This document shows positions 26,453 through 37,341 of a stretch of 37,358 bases of DNA, in pieces. The notes below the pieces were generated by a model. The model was not told where the DNA came from. It did no database searches and was given only the letters and a program-made list of their open reading frames with translations. Made by a program: the position numbers and the translations under genes. Position 1 is the stretch's first letter. Each line of letters starts with the position of its first letter. This stretch comes from Mycobacteriales bacterium (GTDB lineage Bacteria; Actinomycetota; Actinomycetes; Mycobacteriales; SCTD01): NCBI GenBank assembly GCA_040902655.1, contig JBBDWV010000045.1, forward strand, positions 1-37,358, written 5' to 3'.

Positions 26453-28495
26453 GTGGCAGATCCCGCGTCGTACCGTCCGGCGCCGGGCACGATCCCCGTC
26501 TCGGCGGGTGTCTACCGGTTCCGCGACGCGACCGGCCGGGTCGTCTACGTCGGCAAGGCCAAGAGCCTGCGCAGCCGGCTGAACAGCTACTTCGCCGACC
26601 TCTCGGCGCTGCACCCGAGGACCCGCCAGATGGTCACGACGGCGACCTCGGTCGAGTGGACCGTCGTGCAGACCGAGGTCGAGGCGCTGCAGCTGGAGTA
26701 CTCCTGGATCAAGCAGTACGACCCTCGGTTCAACGTGAAGTACCGCGACGACAAGAGCTACCCGTCGCTGGCCGTGACGCTGCACGAGGACTTCCCGCGG
26801 TTGCAGGTCATGCGCGGCCCGAAGAAGAAGGGCGTGCGGTACTTCGGCCCCTACGCCCACGCGTGGGCGATCCGGGAGACGCTCGACCTGCTGCTGCGCG
26901 TCTTCCCGGCCCGTACCTGCTCCAACGGTGTCTTCCGGCGGGCCGGGCAGGTCGGCCGCCCGTGCCTGCTGGGCTACATCGACAAGTGCTCGGCCCCCTG
27001 CGTCGGCAAGATCGACCGGGAGCAGCACCGGGCGGTCGTCGACGACTTCTGCGACTTCATGGCCGGCCAGTCCGGCCGCTTCGTCAAGCGGCTCGAGCGG
27101 CAGATGGCCGCGGCGGCGGCCGCGCAGGACTACGAGCGGGCGGCCCGGCTCCGCGACGACATCGGTGCCCTGACCCGGGCGACCGAGAAGCAGGCGGTCG
27201 TGCTCGCCGACGGCACCGACGCCGATGTCGTCGCGGTCGCCGAGGACCAGCTCGAGGCGGCGGTGCAGGTCTTCCACGTCCGTGGCGGCCGGGTTCGTGG
27301 CCAGCGCGGCTTCGTTGTGGACAAGGTCGAGGAGCTGACGACCGGCGAGCTGGTGGGGCAGTTCCTGGCCCAGGCGTACGGCGCGGATCCCGACGTCGAG
27401 GAGCTCGAGGTGGATCGGCGGATGACCCCCGGCGGCGGCGTCACGCTGCGGGACATCGACGACGTGCCTCGCGAGGTGCTCGTGCCTGCCCTGCCCCCGG
27501 ACCTGGACGTGCTGCAGTCCTGGCTGTGCGACCTGCGCGGTACCAACGTCCAGATCCGGGTGCCACAGCGGGGCGACAAGCGCGCCCTGCTCGAGACGGT
27601 CGGGCGCAACGCGACACAGGCCTTCGCGCTGCACAAGACCAAGCGGGCCAGCGACCTGACCGCGCGGTCGCTGGCCCTGTCGGAGCTCCAGGAGGCGCTG
27701 GACCTGGCCGAGGCGCCCCTGCGCATCGAGTGCTTTGACGTCTCGCACGTGCAGGGCACGAACGTCGTCGCCTCGATGGTGGTCTTCGAGGACGGGCTGG
27801 CGCGCAAGAGCGAGTACCGCCGCTTCGCCGTGCGCGGCTCCGACGGCATCGACGACACCGCCTCGATGCGGGAGGTGATCCGGCGGCGCTTCGCGCGCTA
27901 CCTCGACGAGCGGTCGGAGACGGGGCAGCTCGACGACACCGGCTCCGAGCGGCCGGGCATCGATCCGGAGACCGGTCGCCCCCGGCGCTTCGCCTACCCC
28001 CCACAGTTGGTCGTCGTCGACGGCGGCCAGCCGCAGGTGGCCGCGGCGCAGAGCGCGCTCGACGAGCTCGGCATCGACGACGTCGCCCTCGTCGGTCTGG
28101 CCAAGCGGCTGGAGGAGGTCTGGGTGCCGGCCTCGCCGGACCCGGTCATCCTGCCGCGCACCAGCGAGGGGCTCTACCTGCTGCAGCGGGTACGCGACGA
28201 GGCACACCGCTTCGCCGTCGCCTACCACCGCCAGAAGCGGTCCAAGGCGATGACCGCGTCGGCGCTGGACGGGATCGCCGGGCTGGGGGACACCCGGCGC
28301 AAGGCGCTGCTGCGACACTTCGGCTCGCTCAAGCGGTTGAAGGCCGCCACGATCGATGAGGTGATGGAGGTACCAGGCATCGGAAAGCGCACCGCAGAGG
28401 CGGTCCTGGCGGCGGTCTGCGCCGCTCCCGAGCCCAGGACGGCGGAGGCCGGGGCGCCGGCGTTCGACCCGGTCACCGGCGAGGTGCTGGCATGA
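26453..28495 (+). CDS. uvrC: Excinuclease ABC subunit C (UvrC)
   Basis: UvrC (680 aa) makes both incisions around the lesion verified by UvrB. The N-terminal GIY-YIG nuclease (about 12-100) has [20 protein letters not shown] and performs the 3' cut. The Cys-rich segment ([14 protein letters not shown]) and UVR domain (about 207-242, [20 protein letters not shown]) follow and bind UvrB. The RNase H-like endonuclease domain has [10 protein letters not shown] (about 426-435, D429) and [10 protein letters not shown] and makes the 5' cut. The C-terminal tandem helix-hairpin-helix ([19 protein letters not shown] and [16 protein letters not shown]) contacts DNA. GTG 26453 follows a likely -10 box, so the mRNA is probably leaderless. 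The stop overlaps a mini-ORF leading into rapZ. Confidence 0.97.
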   Translation: MADPASYRPAPGTIPVSAGVYRFRDATGRVVYVGKAKSLRSRLNSYFADLSALHPRTRQMVTTATSVEWTVVQTEVEALQLEYSWIKQYDPRFNVKYRDDKSYPSLAVTLHEDFPRLQVMRGPKKKGVRYFGPYAHAWAIRETLDLLLRVFPARTCSNGVFRRAGQVGRPCLLGYIDKCSAPCVGKIDREQHRAVVDDFCDFMAGQSGRFVKRLERQMAAAAAAQDYERAARLRDDIGALTRATEKQAVVLADGTDADVVAVAEDQLEAAVQVFHVRGGRVRGQRGFVVDKVEELTTGELVGQFLAQAYGADPDVEELEVDRRMTPGGGVTLRDIDDVPREVLVPALPPDLDVLQSWLCDLRGTNVQIRVPQRGDKRALLETVGRNATQAFALHKTKRASDLTARSLALSELQEALDLAEAPLRIECFDVSHVQGTNVVASMVVFEDGLARKSEYRRFAVRGSDGIDDTASMREVIRRRFARYLDERSETGQLDDTGSERPGIDPETGRPRRFAYPPQLVVVDGGQPQVAAAQSALDELGIDDVALVGLAKRLEEVWVPASPDPVILPRTSEGLYLLQRVRDEAHRFAVAYHRQKRSKAMTASALDGIAGLGDTRRKALLRHFGSLKRLKAATIDEVMEVPGIGKRTAEAVLAAVCAAPEPRTAEAGAPAFDPVTGEVLA

Positions 28496-28533
28496 CGGCA
28501 TCACAGGCCGGCACCACCGGGGGCGGCGTATGA
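28492..28533 (+). other. 13-codon mini-ORF bridging uvrC and rapZ
   Basis: ATG 28492 overlaps the uvrC TGA (ATGA). The frame reads [13 protein letters not shown], then TGA 28531-28533, which overlaps the rapZ ATG at 28530 (ATGA again). GAGG lies about 7 bases before the mini-ORF, while rapZ has only a GGGGGCGG-type site. It could act as a relay that passes ribosomes from uvrC to rapZ. This is inference. Confidence 0.35.
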
Positions 28534-29405
28534 CGACGGCCGCGGGCCTGCAGCTCGTCGTCGTCACCGGCCTGTCCGGCGCCGGGCGCTCCACGGCCGC
28601 CAAGTGCCTCGAGGATCTCGGCTGGTTCGTCGTGGACAACCTGCCGCCGTCGCTGCTGCCGACGATGGTCGACCTGGGTTCCCGCTCGCAGGGCGCCGTC
28701 GGCCGGATCGCGGTCGTCGTCGACGTGCGCTCGCGCGCCTTCTCCTCCGATCTGCGCACCGCGCTCGAGGAGATCGAGCGGCACGGCGTCCACGCCCGGG
28801 TGCTCTTCCTCGAGGCCGGCGACGACGTCCTGGTGCGCCGGTTCGAGAGCGTCCGCAGACCGCACCCGCTGCAGGGCGACGGCCGGCTGGTGGACGGGAT
28901 CCTGCGCGAGCGCGGGCTGCTGCGCGACCTGCGCGGCGGCGCCGACCTGGTGCTCGACACCAGCGTACTCAACGTGCACGAGCTCCGCGGGAAGGTCGCG
29001 GCCGCCTTCGGGGACGCCAGCGACGGCACCCGGCTGCACCTGACGGTGCTGTCCTTCGGCTTCAAGTACGGCCTGCCGGTGGACGCCGATCTGGTTGCCG
29101 ACGTCCGCTTCCTGCCGAACCCGCACTGGGTGCCGGAGCTGCGCTCGCACACCGGCAAGGACGCCCCCGTCCGCGAGTTCGTGCTGGCCCAGGCCGGCGC
29201 CACCGAGTTCCTCGACCGGTACGAAGGGCTGCTGCGCCTGGTGTTCGAGGGCTACGAACGCGAGGGCAAGCACTACGCCCTGCTGGCCCTGGGCTGCACG
29301 GGCGGAAAGCACCGCAGCGTCGCGCTGACCGAGCAGCTCGCCGCGCGGCTCGGCGGCGACGGCATCGACGTGCAGGTGGTCCACCGCGACCTGGGACGCG
29401 AGTGA
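28530..29405 (+). CDS. rapZ: RNase adapter protein RapZ
   Basis: RapZ/YvcJ family P-loop protein (291 aa). In enterobacteria RapZ guides RNase E to GlmZ sRNA to tune glucosamine-6-phosphate synthase; the actinobacterial role is less clear. The P-loop reads GLSGAGRS (14-21), with Arg in place of the usual Lys, and is followed by [17 protein letters not shown]. The C-terminal domain shows [25 protein letters not shown], the [24 protein letters not shown] segment with its conserved Cys and His, and VVHRDL. ATG 28530 follows the mini-ORF at 28492. It overlaps yvcK by 4 bases (GTGA). The order rapZ-yvcK-whiA is conserved across Gram-positive bacteria. Confidence 0.96.
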   Translation: MTTAAGLQLVVVTGLSGAGRSTAAKCLEDLGWFVVDNLPPSLLPTMVDLGSRSQGAVGRIAVVVDVRSRAFSSDLRTALEEIERHGVHARVLFLEAGDDVLVRRFESVRRPHPLQGDGRLVDGILRERGLLRDLRGGADLVLDTSVLNVHELRGKVAAAFGDASDGTRLHLTVLSFGFKYGLPVDADLVADVRFLPNPHWVPELRSHTGKDAPVREFVLAQAGATEFLDRYEGLLRLVFEGYEREGKHYALLALGCTGGKHRSVALTEQLAARLGGDGIDVQVVHRDLGRE

Positions 29406-30424
29406 GCGGGCGGCACGCGGCCGGTTCGCCCGGCCCCGTCGACGGCCCGCGCGTCGTCGCGCTCGGCGGCGGACACGGCCTGGCCGCGTCACTGCAGGCC
29501 CTTCGACGGGTCACCCCGCACCTGACCGCTGTCGTCACGGTTGCCGACGACGGCGGCTCCAGCGGACGGCTGCGAAGCGAGCTCGGCGTGCTGCCCCCCG
29601 GCGACCTGCGGATGGCGCTCGCCGCGCTGGCCGGCGACGACGACTGGGGCCGCACCTGGGAGACTCTTCTCCAGCACCGGTTCGAGGGCGACGGGCCGCT
29701 GGCCGGGCACGCCGTGGGCAACCTCGTGCTCGCCGGGCTGACGGGCACGACCGGTGACCCGGTGACCGCGCTGGACCTCACCGGGGCGTTGGTCGGCGCG
29801 GTGGGCCGGGTGCTGCCGATGAGCCGCGCACCACTCGAGATCGTCGCCCAGGTGCTGGGTCTGCACCCGGAGGATCCGGGCGAGCCGTCGGAGGTGGTCG
29901 GCCAGGTCGCCGTGGCGACGACCACCGGGACCGTCGCCGCCGTCGAGCTCCGCCCCGCCGACCCGCCGGCCTGCGAGGAGGCGGTGCAGGCCGTGCAGGA
30001 GGCCGACTGGGTCGTCCTCGGCCCCGGGTCCTGGTTCACCAGCGTCCTGCCGCACCTGCTCGTACCGGGCCTGCGGGAGGTGCTGATCACCACCCGCGCC
30101 CGCCGGCTGGTCTGCCTCAACCTGGCCGAGCAGGCCGGAGAAACCGATGGTTTCTCACCCGAGGCACACCTCGACGCGCTGGTCGCTCATGCGCCCGACC
30201 TGCGGCTCGACGTGGTTCTGGGCGACCAGGACGCGGTGGGCGAGCCACATGGTCTGATGTCCGCAGTCGCCGCGGCCGGGGGCCGCCTGGTACTCGCGCC
30301 GGTCGCCCGCGACGACGGCACGCCCCGACACGACCCGGACCGGCTGGCCGCCGCGCTCGGTCACGTCCTGGCGGACGATTCCTCTGCAGACAGTTCGACC
30401 CCGGAGGCACGTGCATGGCGATGA
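29402..30424 (+). CDS. yvcK: Gluconeogenesis factor YvcK/CofD-like protein
   Basis: A 340-residue CofD-like UDP-sugar-binding protein. In Bacillus and mycobacteria the YvcK/CuvA family is needed for normal cell-wall synthesis on gluconeogenic carbon sources. It has the nucleotide-binding start [18 protein letters not shown], the [19 protein letters not shown] loop, [13 protein letters not shown], the [10 protein letters not shown] segment and [18 protein letters not shown] 29402 overlaps the rapZ stop by 4 bases, and the 3' end overlaps whiA by 10 bases, so all three are translationally linked. The C-terminal tail, ending in [15 protein letters not shown], is poorly conserved. Identification is secure from motifs and context. 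Confidence 0.95.
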   Translation: MSGRHAAGSPGPVDGPRVVALGGGHGLAASLQALRRVTPHLTAVVTVADDGGSSGRLRSELGVLPPGDLRMALAALAGDDDWGRTWETLLQHRFEGDGPLAGHAVGNLVLAGLTGTTGDPVTALDLTGALVGAVGRVLPMSRAPLEIVAQVLGLHPEDPGEPSEVVGQVAVATTTGTVAAVELRPADPPACEEAVQAVQEADWVVLGPGSWFTSVLPHLLVPGLREVLITTRARRLVCLNLAEQAGETDGFSPEAHLDALVAHAPDLRLDVVLGDQDAVGEPHGLMSAVAAAGGRLVLAPVARDDGTPRHDPDRLAAALGHVLADDSSADSSTPEARAWR

Positions 30425-31425
30425 CCGCAGCGGTCAAGGACGAGCTGTCCCGGCTCACCGTGACGCGGCCCTGCTGCCGCAAAGCAGAGATCTCCGCCCT
30501 GCTCCGCTTCGCCGGCGGGCTGCACCTGGTCGGGGGCGGTGGGCCGGGTGGTCCCGGCAGCAGGATCGTGGTGGAGGCCGAGCTGGACACCGGCTCGACG
30601 GCCCGCCGACTGCGCAAGGAGCTGGCCGAGGTCTACGGCCACGCCAGCGACGTCCACGTCGTCGCCGCCGGTGGCCTGCGCAAGGGCAACCGCTATGTCG
30701 TCCGCGTCTCCAAGGACGGCGATGGGTTGGCTCGCCAGGCGGGCCTCGTCGACGGGCACGGCCGCCCGGTGCGTGGCCTGCCGCCACAGGTCGTCAGCGG
30801 TGGCACCTGCGACGCGGCAGCCGCCTGGCGCGCGGCGTTCCTCGCCCACGGCTCGTTGACCGAGCCGGGCCGGTCCTGCTCGCTCGAGATCACCTGCCCC
30901 GGTCCGGAAGCGGCCCTGGCGCTGGTCGGCGCCGCCCGCCGGCTGGGCGTGGCGGCCAAGGCGCGCGAGGTGCGGGGGGTGGACCGCGTCGTCGTCCGTG
31001 ACGGCGACGCGATCGGCGTGTTGCTCACCCGGCTGGGTGCGCACGAAGCGGTGCTCGCCTGGGAGGACCGGCGGATGCGGCGCGAGGTCCGGGCCACCGC
31101 CAACCGACTGGCCAACTTCGACGACGCGAACCTGCGCCGCTCGGCCCGTGCGGCCGTGGCCGCCGGCGCCCGCGCGGAGCGCGCGCTGGCGATCCTCGGC
31201 GACGACGCGCCCGAGCACCTGCTGCTGGCCGGCCGGCTGCGCCGCGAGCACGCCAACGCCTCCCTGGAGGAGCTGGGTGCGCTGGCCGACCCCCCGATGA
31301 CCAAGGACGCCGTGGCCGGACGGATCCGGCGCCTGCTGGCGATGGCCGACAAACGGGCCGCCGAGCTCGGCATCCCCGACACCGAGTCGAGCGTCACGCC
31401 GGAAATGCTCTCCGACAGCCCGTGA
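30415..31425 (+). CDS. whiA: DNA-binding protein WhiA
   Basis: WhiA (336 aa) is the developmental regulator that, with WhiB, switches on sporulation septation genes in streptomycetes and is conserved in most Gram-positives. The N-terminal LAGLIDADG-like domain begins [20 protein letters not shown] and continues [13 protein letters not shown], and has lost nuclease activity throughout the family. The C-terminal helix-turn-helix includes [40 protein letters not shown] and [24 protein letters not shown] 30415 has GGAGG 8 bases upstream, inside yvcK. ATG 30421 is a close alternative. It is followed by an inverted repeat at 31433 and a hypothetical gene. Confidence 0.96.
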   Translation: MAMTAAVKDELSRLTVTRPCCRKAEISALLRFAGGLHLVGGGGPGGPGSRIVVEAELDTGSTARRLRKELAEVYGHASDVHVVAAGGLRKGNRYVVRVSKDGDGLARQAGLVDGHGRPVRGLPPQVVSGGTCDAAAAWRAAFLAHGSLTEPGRSCSLEITCPGPEAALALVGAARRLGVAAKAREVRGVDRVVVRDGDAIGVLLTRLGAHEAVLAWEDRRMRREVRATANRLANFDDANLRRSARAAVAAGARAERALAILGDDAPEHLLLAGRLRREHANASLEELGALADPPMTKDAVAGRIRRLLAMADKRAAELGIPDTESSVTPEMLSDSP

Positions 31426-31432
31426 CGCCTTG

Positions 31433-31487
31433 CCCTTGCGTCCTGCTCAGCGGAGCAGCTCGAGCGGGGCGCAGCATGACGCAAGGG
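31433..31487 (+). repeat. Inverted repeat after whiA
   Basis: The 15-base arms 31433-31447 (CCCTTGCGTCCTGCT) and 31473-31487 (AGCATGACGCAAGGG) pair with one mismatch around a 25-base loop. The loop and left arm also allow a smaller CTGCT/AGCAG hairpin. No U-tract follows, so it is not a standard intrinsic terminator. The right arm runs into the GGGGGAGGGGG ribosome-binding site of the gene at 31496, so it may damp or switch translation of that gene. Confidence 0.55.
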
Positions 31488-31495
31488 GGAGGGGG

Positions 31496-32434
31496 ATGAG
31501 CGCGGCTGCGCGGGCGGCGCGACGGGGCCGCGCCCCCGGCACACCGCCGACCATGGCGCTGGCCGGCCCGGTGGACCCCGCACCGCTGCGCGCCGCCGGT
31601 TGGTCCCTGCGCGGGGTGCTCTCGGCCGACCCGTACCTCGACCGGTGGGACGCCGCCACCTACGTCGAGCCGGCCGAGGTGTCCGGGGACCCGCTGCTGG
31701 ACGGGGTTGCCGTCGACGGCGACGACCGCGACCTCGCGGTGCTGCTGCCCGAGCTCCGTGAGAGCGGGCTGCTGCTGTTCCTGCCGACCGCCGCCCCGCT
31801 CGACCCCGATGTCGTACGCGCCGCGCGGGCCGTTCCGGAGGCTGCCGACGTGGTGGTCGGGCTGGTCGCCCGCTGGGAGCCGTGGGCGCGGGTCGTGGCG
31901 GCCGCGCTGCCGCTCGCGGCCGGGCCGCCGGTGCAGGTGACCGTCCGCGGCTGGCCGCGCGGACGCCAGGCGGCGGCCGAGCTGGTCGACCTGACAGCGT
32001 CCTGGTGCGGCGAGGTGGCCGCGGTGGCCGCGGCACCGGCGCCGCTGCCGGCCGGCGAGCTGCCCGGCGGCACCCCCGTGTCGTGGGCGCTGCTGACCGG
32101 TTCCGGCGCCACCGTGCTGGTCAGTCACGAGGGGCCGGCACCGCTGGTACGGCTGTCCTTCGCCACCGCGCGGCTGGAGGCGGGGCCGGGCGGGGCGTGC
32201 TGGGAAGGCGGCGCCGTGCTCCCGCTGCCGCCGCCGTCGCCGTGGGCGCCCCCCGGGGTGCACCCAGGGCTGGTGGCGGCGGCCGCCGCGCTGGCGCAGG
32301 CCACCGGCGGCCGGGACGTGCCCGCGCAGGTGTGGCCGTGGGCGGCCGATCTCGGTGACCTGCTGGTCGTCGCCCGGGTGCTCGAGGCGCTCCGCACGTC
32401 CGCCCGCACCGAGTCGCTGGTGGCTGTCGCCTGA
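31496..32434 (+). CDS. Hypothetical protein between whiA and gap
   Basis: A 312-residue protein of no family I recognise. It starts with a basic stretch (MSAAARAARRGRAPG), has no signal peptide or membrane segment, and is rich in Ala, Pro and Val. Segments such as RDLAVLLPELRESGLLLFLP, DVVVGLVARWEPWARVVAAA, VSWALLTGSGATVLVSHEG and WPWAADLGDLLVVARVLEAL suggest an alpha/beta fold, but no nucleotide-binding or catalytic motif stands out. ATG 31496 is chosen because it has a very strong GGGGGAGGGGG site immediately upstream. The frame is open back to 31430 through the inverted repeat. Position suggests a lineage-specific gene between the whiA and gap operons; co-expression with whiA depends on the inverted repeat. 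Confidence 0.6.
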   Translation: MSAAARAARRGRAPGTPPTMALAGPVDPAPLRAAGWSLRGVLSADPYLDRWDAATYVEPAEVSGDPLLDGVAVDGDDRDLAVLLPELRESGLLLFLPTAAPLDPDVVRAARAVPEAADVVVGLVARWEPWARVVAAALPLAAGPPVQVTVRGWPRGRQAAAELVDLTASWCGEVAAVAAAPAPLPAGELPGGTPVSWALLTGSGATVLVSHEGPAPLVRLSFATARLEAGPGGACWEGGAVLPLPPPSPWAPPGVHPGLVAAAAALAQATGGRDVPAQVWPWAADLGDLLVVARVLEALRTSARTESLVAVA

Positions 32435-32466
32435 CCGACGCCCGCTCGTCCACCTGCCCGACCCGT

Positions 32467-33545
<1,079 letters not shown>

Positions 33546-33548
33546 CGG

Positions 33549-34751
33549 ATGCGCCAGGCGAAGGACCTCGACGTCCGGGGCCGGCGGGTCCTCGTCCGTT
33601 GCGACCTCAACGTCCCGCTCGAGGACGGCCCGGGGGGCAGCAGGACGATCACCGACGACGGGCGGATCCGGGCCAGCGTCCCGCTGCTGCGGGACCTGCT
33701 GGACCGCGGGGCCAAGGTCGTCGTGGCGGCCCACCTGGGGCGGCCGGACGGCGCGCCCGACCCGGCCTTCAGCCTCGCGCCGGTCGGCGAGCGGCTGCAG
33801 GAGCTGCTGGGCGTCCCCGTCCGCATCGCCGAGGACGTGGTGGGGGAGTCGGCCGCCGAGGCCGTGCGCGCCGCCGAGGCCGACCGCGTCGTCCTGCTCG
33901 AGAACGTTCGCTTCGCGCCGGGCGAGACCAGCAAGGACGAAGCCGAGCGAGGCGCTTTCGCCGACCGGCTGGCCGGCCTGGCCGACCTCTACGTCGACGA
34001 TGCCTTCGGCGCCGTGCACCGCAGGCACGCCAGCGTCTACGACGTCGCGCAGCGCCTCCCGCATGCGGCTGGGCCGCTCGTCGCCGCCGAGGTCGCGGTC
34101 CTCCGGCGGCTGACAGAGACGCCGGCCCGGCCGTACGTCGTGGTGCTCGGCGGGTCGAAGGTGAGCGACAAGCTCACGGTGATCGAGGCGCTGCTGCCCA
34201 AGGTCGACACGCTGCTCGTCGGCGGCGGGATGTGCTTCACCTTCCTCGCGGCACAGGGCCACGACGTCGGTTCGAGCCTGCTCGAGCCCGACCAGCTGGA
34301 CACCTGCCGGGCCTTCCTCGAGACCGGCAAGGTGGTGCTGCCGGTCGACGTGATCGCGGCCGAGCGGTTCGCCGCCGACGCCGCCCACGACGTGGTCGAC
34401 GCGACGGCCATCCCGGGGGACCGGATGGGACTGGACATCGGCCCGAAGAGCGTGCTGGTGTTCGCCGACGCGCTGGCCGGGGCGCAGACCGTCTTCTGGA
34501 ACGGCCCGATGGGGGTGTTCGAGCTGGCGCCGTACGCCGAGGGCACCCGCGGGGTCGCCGAGGCCGTCGCGGCGCTCAGCTCGGGCGGCGAGACCGCGTT
34601 GACCGTCGTGGGCGGGGGCGACAGCGCCGCGGCCGTGCGGGCACTCGGTATCGACGAGGCGCGCTTCACCCACATCAGTACCGGGGGAGGTGCGAGCCTG
34701 GAGTACCTCGAGGGGAAGGCACTGCCAGGCCTCACCGTTCTGGAGGACTAG
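33549..34751 (+). CDS. pgk: Phosphoglycerate kinase
   Basis: Phosphoglycerate kinase (400 aa, normal length) transfers the acyl phosphate of 1,3-bisphosphoglycerate to ADP. The N-terminal substrate domain has [26 protein letters not shown] and [16 protein letters not shown], then [15 protein letters not shown]. The C-terminal nucleotide domain has [39 protein letters not shown] and [15 protein letters not shown]. The stretch [15 protein letters not shown] is the usual C-terminal signature. ATG 33549 follows the gap stop by 3 bases with almost no ribosome-binding site, so translation probably depends on coupling. The GTG start of tpiA abuts its stop codon directly. Confidence 0.98.
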   Translation: MRQAKDLDVRGRRVLVRCDLNVPLEDGPGGSRTITDDGRIRASVPLLRDLLDRGAKVVVAAHLGRPDGAPDPAFSLAPVGERLQELLGVPVRIAEDVVGESAAEAVRAAEADRVVLLENVRFAPGETSKDEAERGAFADRLAGLADLYVDDAFGAVHRRHASVYDVAQRLPHAAGPLVAAEVAVLRRLTETPARPYVVVLGGSKVSDKLTVIEALLPKVDTLLVGGGMCFTFLAAQGHDVGSSLLEPDQLDTCRAFLETGKVVLPVDVIAAERFAADAAHDVVDATAIPGDRMGLDIGPKSVLVFADALAGAQTVFWNGPMGVFELAPYAEGTRGVAEAVAALSSGGETALTVVGGGDSAAAVRALGIDEARFTHISTGGGASLEYLEGKALPGLTVLED

Positions 34752-35525
34752 GTGGCCCGCGTGCCGCTGATGGCCGGCAACTGGAAGATGAACCTCAATC
34801 ATCTCGAGGCCATCGCGCTGGTGCAGAAACTCGCCTTCAGCCTGACACCGGCCGACCACGACGCGGTCGAGTGCGCGGTCATCCCGCCGTTCGTCGACCT
34901 GCGCAGCGTCCAGACGCTGGTGGACGGCGACAAACTGCGGATCCGGTACGGCGCTCAGGACCTGTCGGTGCACGACGGCGGCGCCTACACCGGCGAGGTC
35001 AGCGGCGCGATGCTAGCCAAGCTCGGCTGCACGTACGTGCTGGTGGGCCACAGCGAGCGTCGGCAATACCACGCCGAGAGCGACGAGGTGGTGGCCGCGA
35101 AGGTGCAGGCGGCTTTGCGGCACGGGCTCACGCCGATCCTGTGCGTCGGTGAGGGCCTGGACGTCCGGCAGCGGGACGGGCAGGTCGAGCACTGCGTCGC
35201 GCAGGTGGCCGCGGCGCTGAAGGGCGTGCCCGCCGAGCAGGCCCGCACCCTGGTGCTGGCCTACGAACCGGTCTGGGCGATCGGCACCGGTGAGGTGGCC
35301 ACCCCGCAGGACGCCCAGGAGGTGTGTGCCGAGGTGCGCCAGACGCTCGCCCGGCTGTACCCGGGCGAGTTGGCGGACGGCGTAAGGGTGCTCTACGGCG
35401 GCTCGGTGAAGTCCTCGAACGTCGAGGCGCTGATGGCCCAGCCGGACGTGGACGGCGCGCTGGTCGGTGGCGCGAGCCTGGATGCCGAGGAGTTCGCCGC
35501 GCTGTGCCGCCTCTCGGCCGGCTGA
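34752..35525 (+). CDS. tpiA: Triosephosphate isomerase
   Basis: TIM (257 aa) interconverts dihydroxyacetone phosphate and glyceraldehyde 3-phosphate. The active-site lysine is in GNWKMN (K13), the histidine in [10 protein letters not shown], and the catalytic glutamate in [16 protein letters not shown], which also forms the start of the mobile loop. [10 protein letters not shown] binds phosphate. GTG 34752 directly follows the pgk TAG and uses GGAGG at about 34742-34746. It is the last gene of the gap-pgk-tpiA unit. secG, which often follows tpiA in actinobacteria, is not found in the window. Confidence 0.98.
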   Translation: MARVPLMAGNWKMNLNHLEAIALVQKLAFSLTPADHDAVECAVIPPFVDLRSVQTLVDGDKLRIRYGAQDLSVHDGGAYTGEVSGAMLAKLGCTYVLVGHSERRQYHAESDEVVAAKVQAALRHGLTPILCVGEGLDVRQRDGQVEHCVAQVAAALKGVPAEQARTLVLAYEPVWAIGTGEVATPQDAQEVCAEVRQTLARLYPGELADGVRVLYGGSVKSSNVEALMAQPDVDGALVGGASLDAEEFAALCRLSAG

Positions 35526-35614
35526 GGGATCACACCCCGGCCACTGCGTCACGGCCCCATCACGATTCGGTGCGGGAGTCGGCAGGTCGCCCCGTCGGGT
35601 CACCTGCGGGTGCT

Positions 35615-35620
35615 TAGACT
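35615..35620 (+). promoter_or_regulatory. Candidate -10 box for the ABC lipoprotein gene
   Basis: TAGACT fits the -10 consensus and lies 71 bases before GTG 35692. No good -35 hexamer is found at the right spacing. The 166-base gap 35526-35691 otherwise holds only the strong AAGGAGGA ribosome-binding site near its end. Confidence 0.35.
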
Positions 35621-35691
35621 CCGCCATTCCAGCCGGGCGGTGTGCCCGGACAGATCGGTACTCCCGCGCGCGGGAGAAGGAGGAACAGCCG

Positions 35692-37341
35692 GTGCAGGTC
35701 CACAGGAAGAGAATGCGTGTCAGCGCCTCGCTGCTCGCGCTCGCGCTCGCCGCGACGGCGTGCGGCGGCGGCGGCGGCGGCGAGGGTGAGGATGTCAGCA
35801 GCGACGAGGGCCAGAGCGGCGGCACCTTCTCGATGTACATCGGTGAGCCCGAGAACCCGCTGATCCCGAGCAACACCAGTGAGACCGAGGGCGGCCAGGT
35901 CGTCGACGCGCTCTTCACCGGGCTCGTGACCTACGACGCCGACAGCTCCGAGCAGCAGATGGACGGTGTCGCGGAGTCGATCGAGTCCGAGGACTCCAAG
36001 ACCTGGACGATCAAGCTCAAGGACTGGACGTTCCACGACGGCACCCCTGTCACGTCCGACTCCTTCCTTCAGGCCTGGAACTTCGCGGCCCTGTCGACCA
36101 ACGCGCAGGGCAACTCGTACTTCTTCGGCAACGTCGAGGGCTATGACGACCTGCAGGCCGAGGAGGGCAAGGAGCCGGCGGGCACCGAGTTGTCCGGCCT
36201 GAACAAGGTCGACGACAAGACCTTCGAGGTCACGCTCAAGGAGCCGTTCCGGCAGTACCCGATCACCCTGGGGTACTCAGCGTTCTACCCGCTGCCCGAG
36301 TCGTTTTTCGCCGACAAGGCCGCGCAGGATGCCTTCGGCAAGAAGCCGAACGGCAACGGCCCCTTCAAGGCCGACACCGAGCTCGTGCCGGGGCAGGGCA
36401 TCACCCTGAGCCGCTTCGAGGACTACCCGGAGGACAAGGCCAAGGCCGACTCCGTCGAGATCAAGATCTACACCGAGGTCAACACCGCCTACACCGACGT
36501 GCAGGGCGGCCAGCTCGACATCGTCGACACCATCCCGCCGGACGCCATCAGCACGGCGCCCGACGAGTTCGGCGACCGCTACATCGAGCGGCCCAGCTCC
36601 AGCTTCCAGTACATGGGCTTCCCGACGTACGACCCCCGTTTCGCCGACCCCAAGGTCCGCCAGGCGTTCTCGATGGCGGTCGACCGCAAGGGCATCACGG
36701 AGGCCATCTTCAACGGCACCCGCCAGCCCGCCTACTCCGCCATTTCCCCGGTCGTGGACGGTCACCGCGAGGACGCCTGCAAGTACTGCGAGTACAAGCC
36801 GGACGAGGCCAAGGCGCTGCTCGAGCAGACCGACTTCGACACCAGCAAGCCGGTCGACTTGTGGTTCAACGCCGGCGCCGGCCACGACGAGTGGGTCCAG
36901 GCCGTGGGGAACAACCTGCGCGACAACCTGGGCGTCACCTACAAGCTCCAGGGTGGTTTGCAGTTCGCGGAGTACCTCCCGAAGGCCGATGACAAGGGCT
37001 TCACCGGGCCGTTCCGGCTCGGCTGGGCGATGGACTACCCGAGCCCGCAGAACTACCTCGAGCCCCTCTACAGCACCGGCGCGCTGCCGCCGAACGGCTC
37101 GAACACCGCGTTCTACTCGAACCCGGAGTTCGACAAGCTGGTCAAGGAAGGCAACACGGCCGAGGACAACGACGAGGCCGTGACGAAGTACCAGGAGGCC
37201 GAGGACGTGCTGCTGGAGGACATGCCGATCATGCCGATGTTCTTCGGACTGGTGCAGGGCGTGCACTCCGACAAGGTCAGCAACGTGAAGATCAACGCGT
37301 TCACCCGGGTCGTCCTCGAGGACGTCACGGTCAACCAGTAG
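35692..37341 (+). CDS. ABC transporter substrate-binding lipoprotein, oligopeptide type
   Basis: A 549-residue solute-binding protein of the SBP_bac_5 family (OppA/DppA), which captures peptides or related solutes outside the cell for an ABC importer. The signal peptide ends in a lipobox-like LAATAC with lipidation at C24, then a Gly/Glu/Ser-rich linker. Family segments are GGTFSMYIGEPENPLIPSN, WTIKLKDWTFHDGTPVTSDS, YPLPESFFADKAAQDAFGKK and FADPKVRQAFSMAVDRKGIT, with FRLGWAMDYPSPQNYLEPLY near the C-terminus. GTG 35692 has AAGGAGGA upstream; the longer frame from 35467 overlaps tpiA and is spurious. Permease and ATPase genes, if present, would lie beyond the window end at 37358. Confidence 0.95.
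   Translation: MQVHRKRMRVSASLLALALAATACGGGGGGEGEDVSSDEGQSGGTFSMYIGEPENPLIPSNTSETEGGQVVDALFTGLVTYDADSSEQQMDGVAESIESEDSKTWTIKLKDWTFHDGTPVTSDSFLQAWNFAALSTNAQGNSYFFGNVEGYDDLQAEEGKEPAGTELSGLNKVDDKTFEVTLKEPFRQYPITLGYSAFYPLPESFFADKAAQDAFGKKPNGNGPFKADTELVPGQGITLSRFEDYPEDKAKADSVEIKIYTEVNTAYTDVQGGQLDIVDTIPPDAISTAPDEFGDRYIERPSSSFQYMGFPTYDPRFADPKVRQAFSMAVDRKGITEAIFNGTRQPAYSAISPVVDGHREDACKYCEYKPDEAKALLEQTDFDTSKPVDLWFNAGAGHDEWVQAVGNNLRDNLGVTYKLQGGLQFAEYLPKADDKGFTGPFRLGWAMDYPSPQNYLEPLYSTGALPPNGSNTAFYSNPEFDKLVKEGNTAEDNDEAVTKYQEAEDVLLEDMPIMPMFFGLVQGVHSDKVSNVKINAFTRVVLEDVTVNQ

Noticed and set aside
26408-29203. Minus-strand open frame of 931 codons opposite uvrC and rapZ
   Set aside because: The frame is the mirror of third-position GC bias in real genes, with no recognisable motif and no ribosome-binding site.
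35467-35691. Extended start of the ABC lipoprotein within tpiA
   Set aside because: The signal peptide and lipobox must be N-terminal, which fixes the start near GTG 35692.
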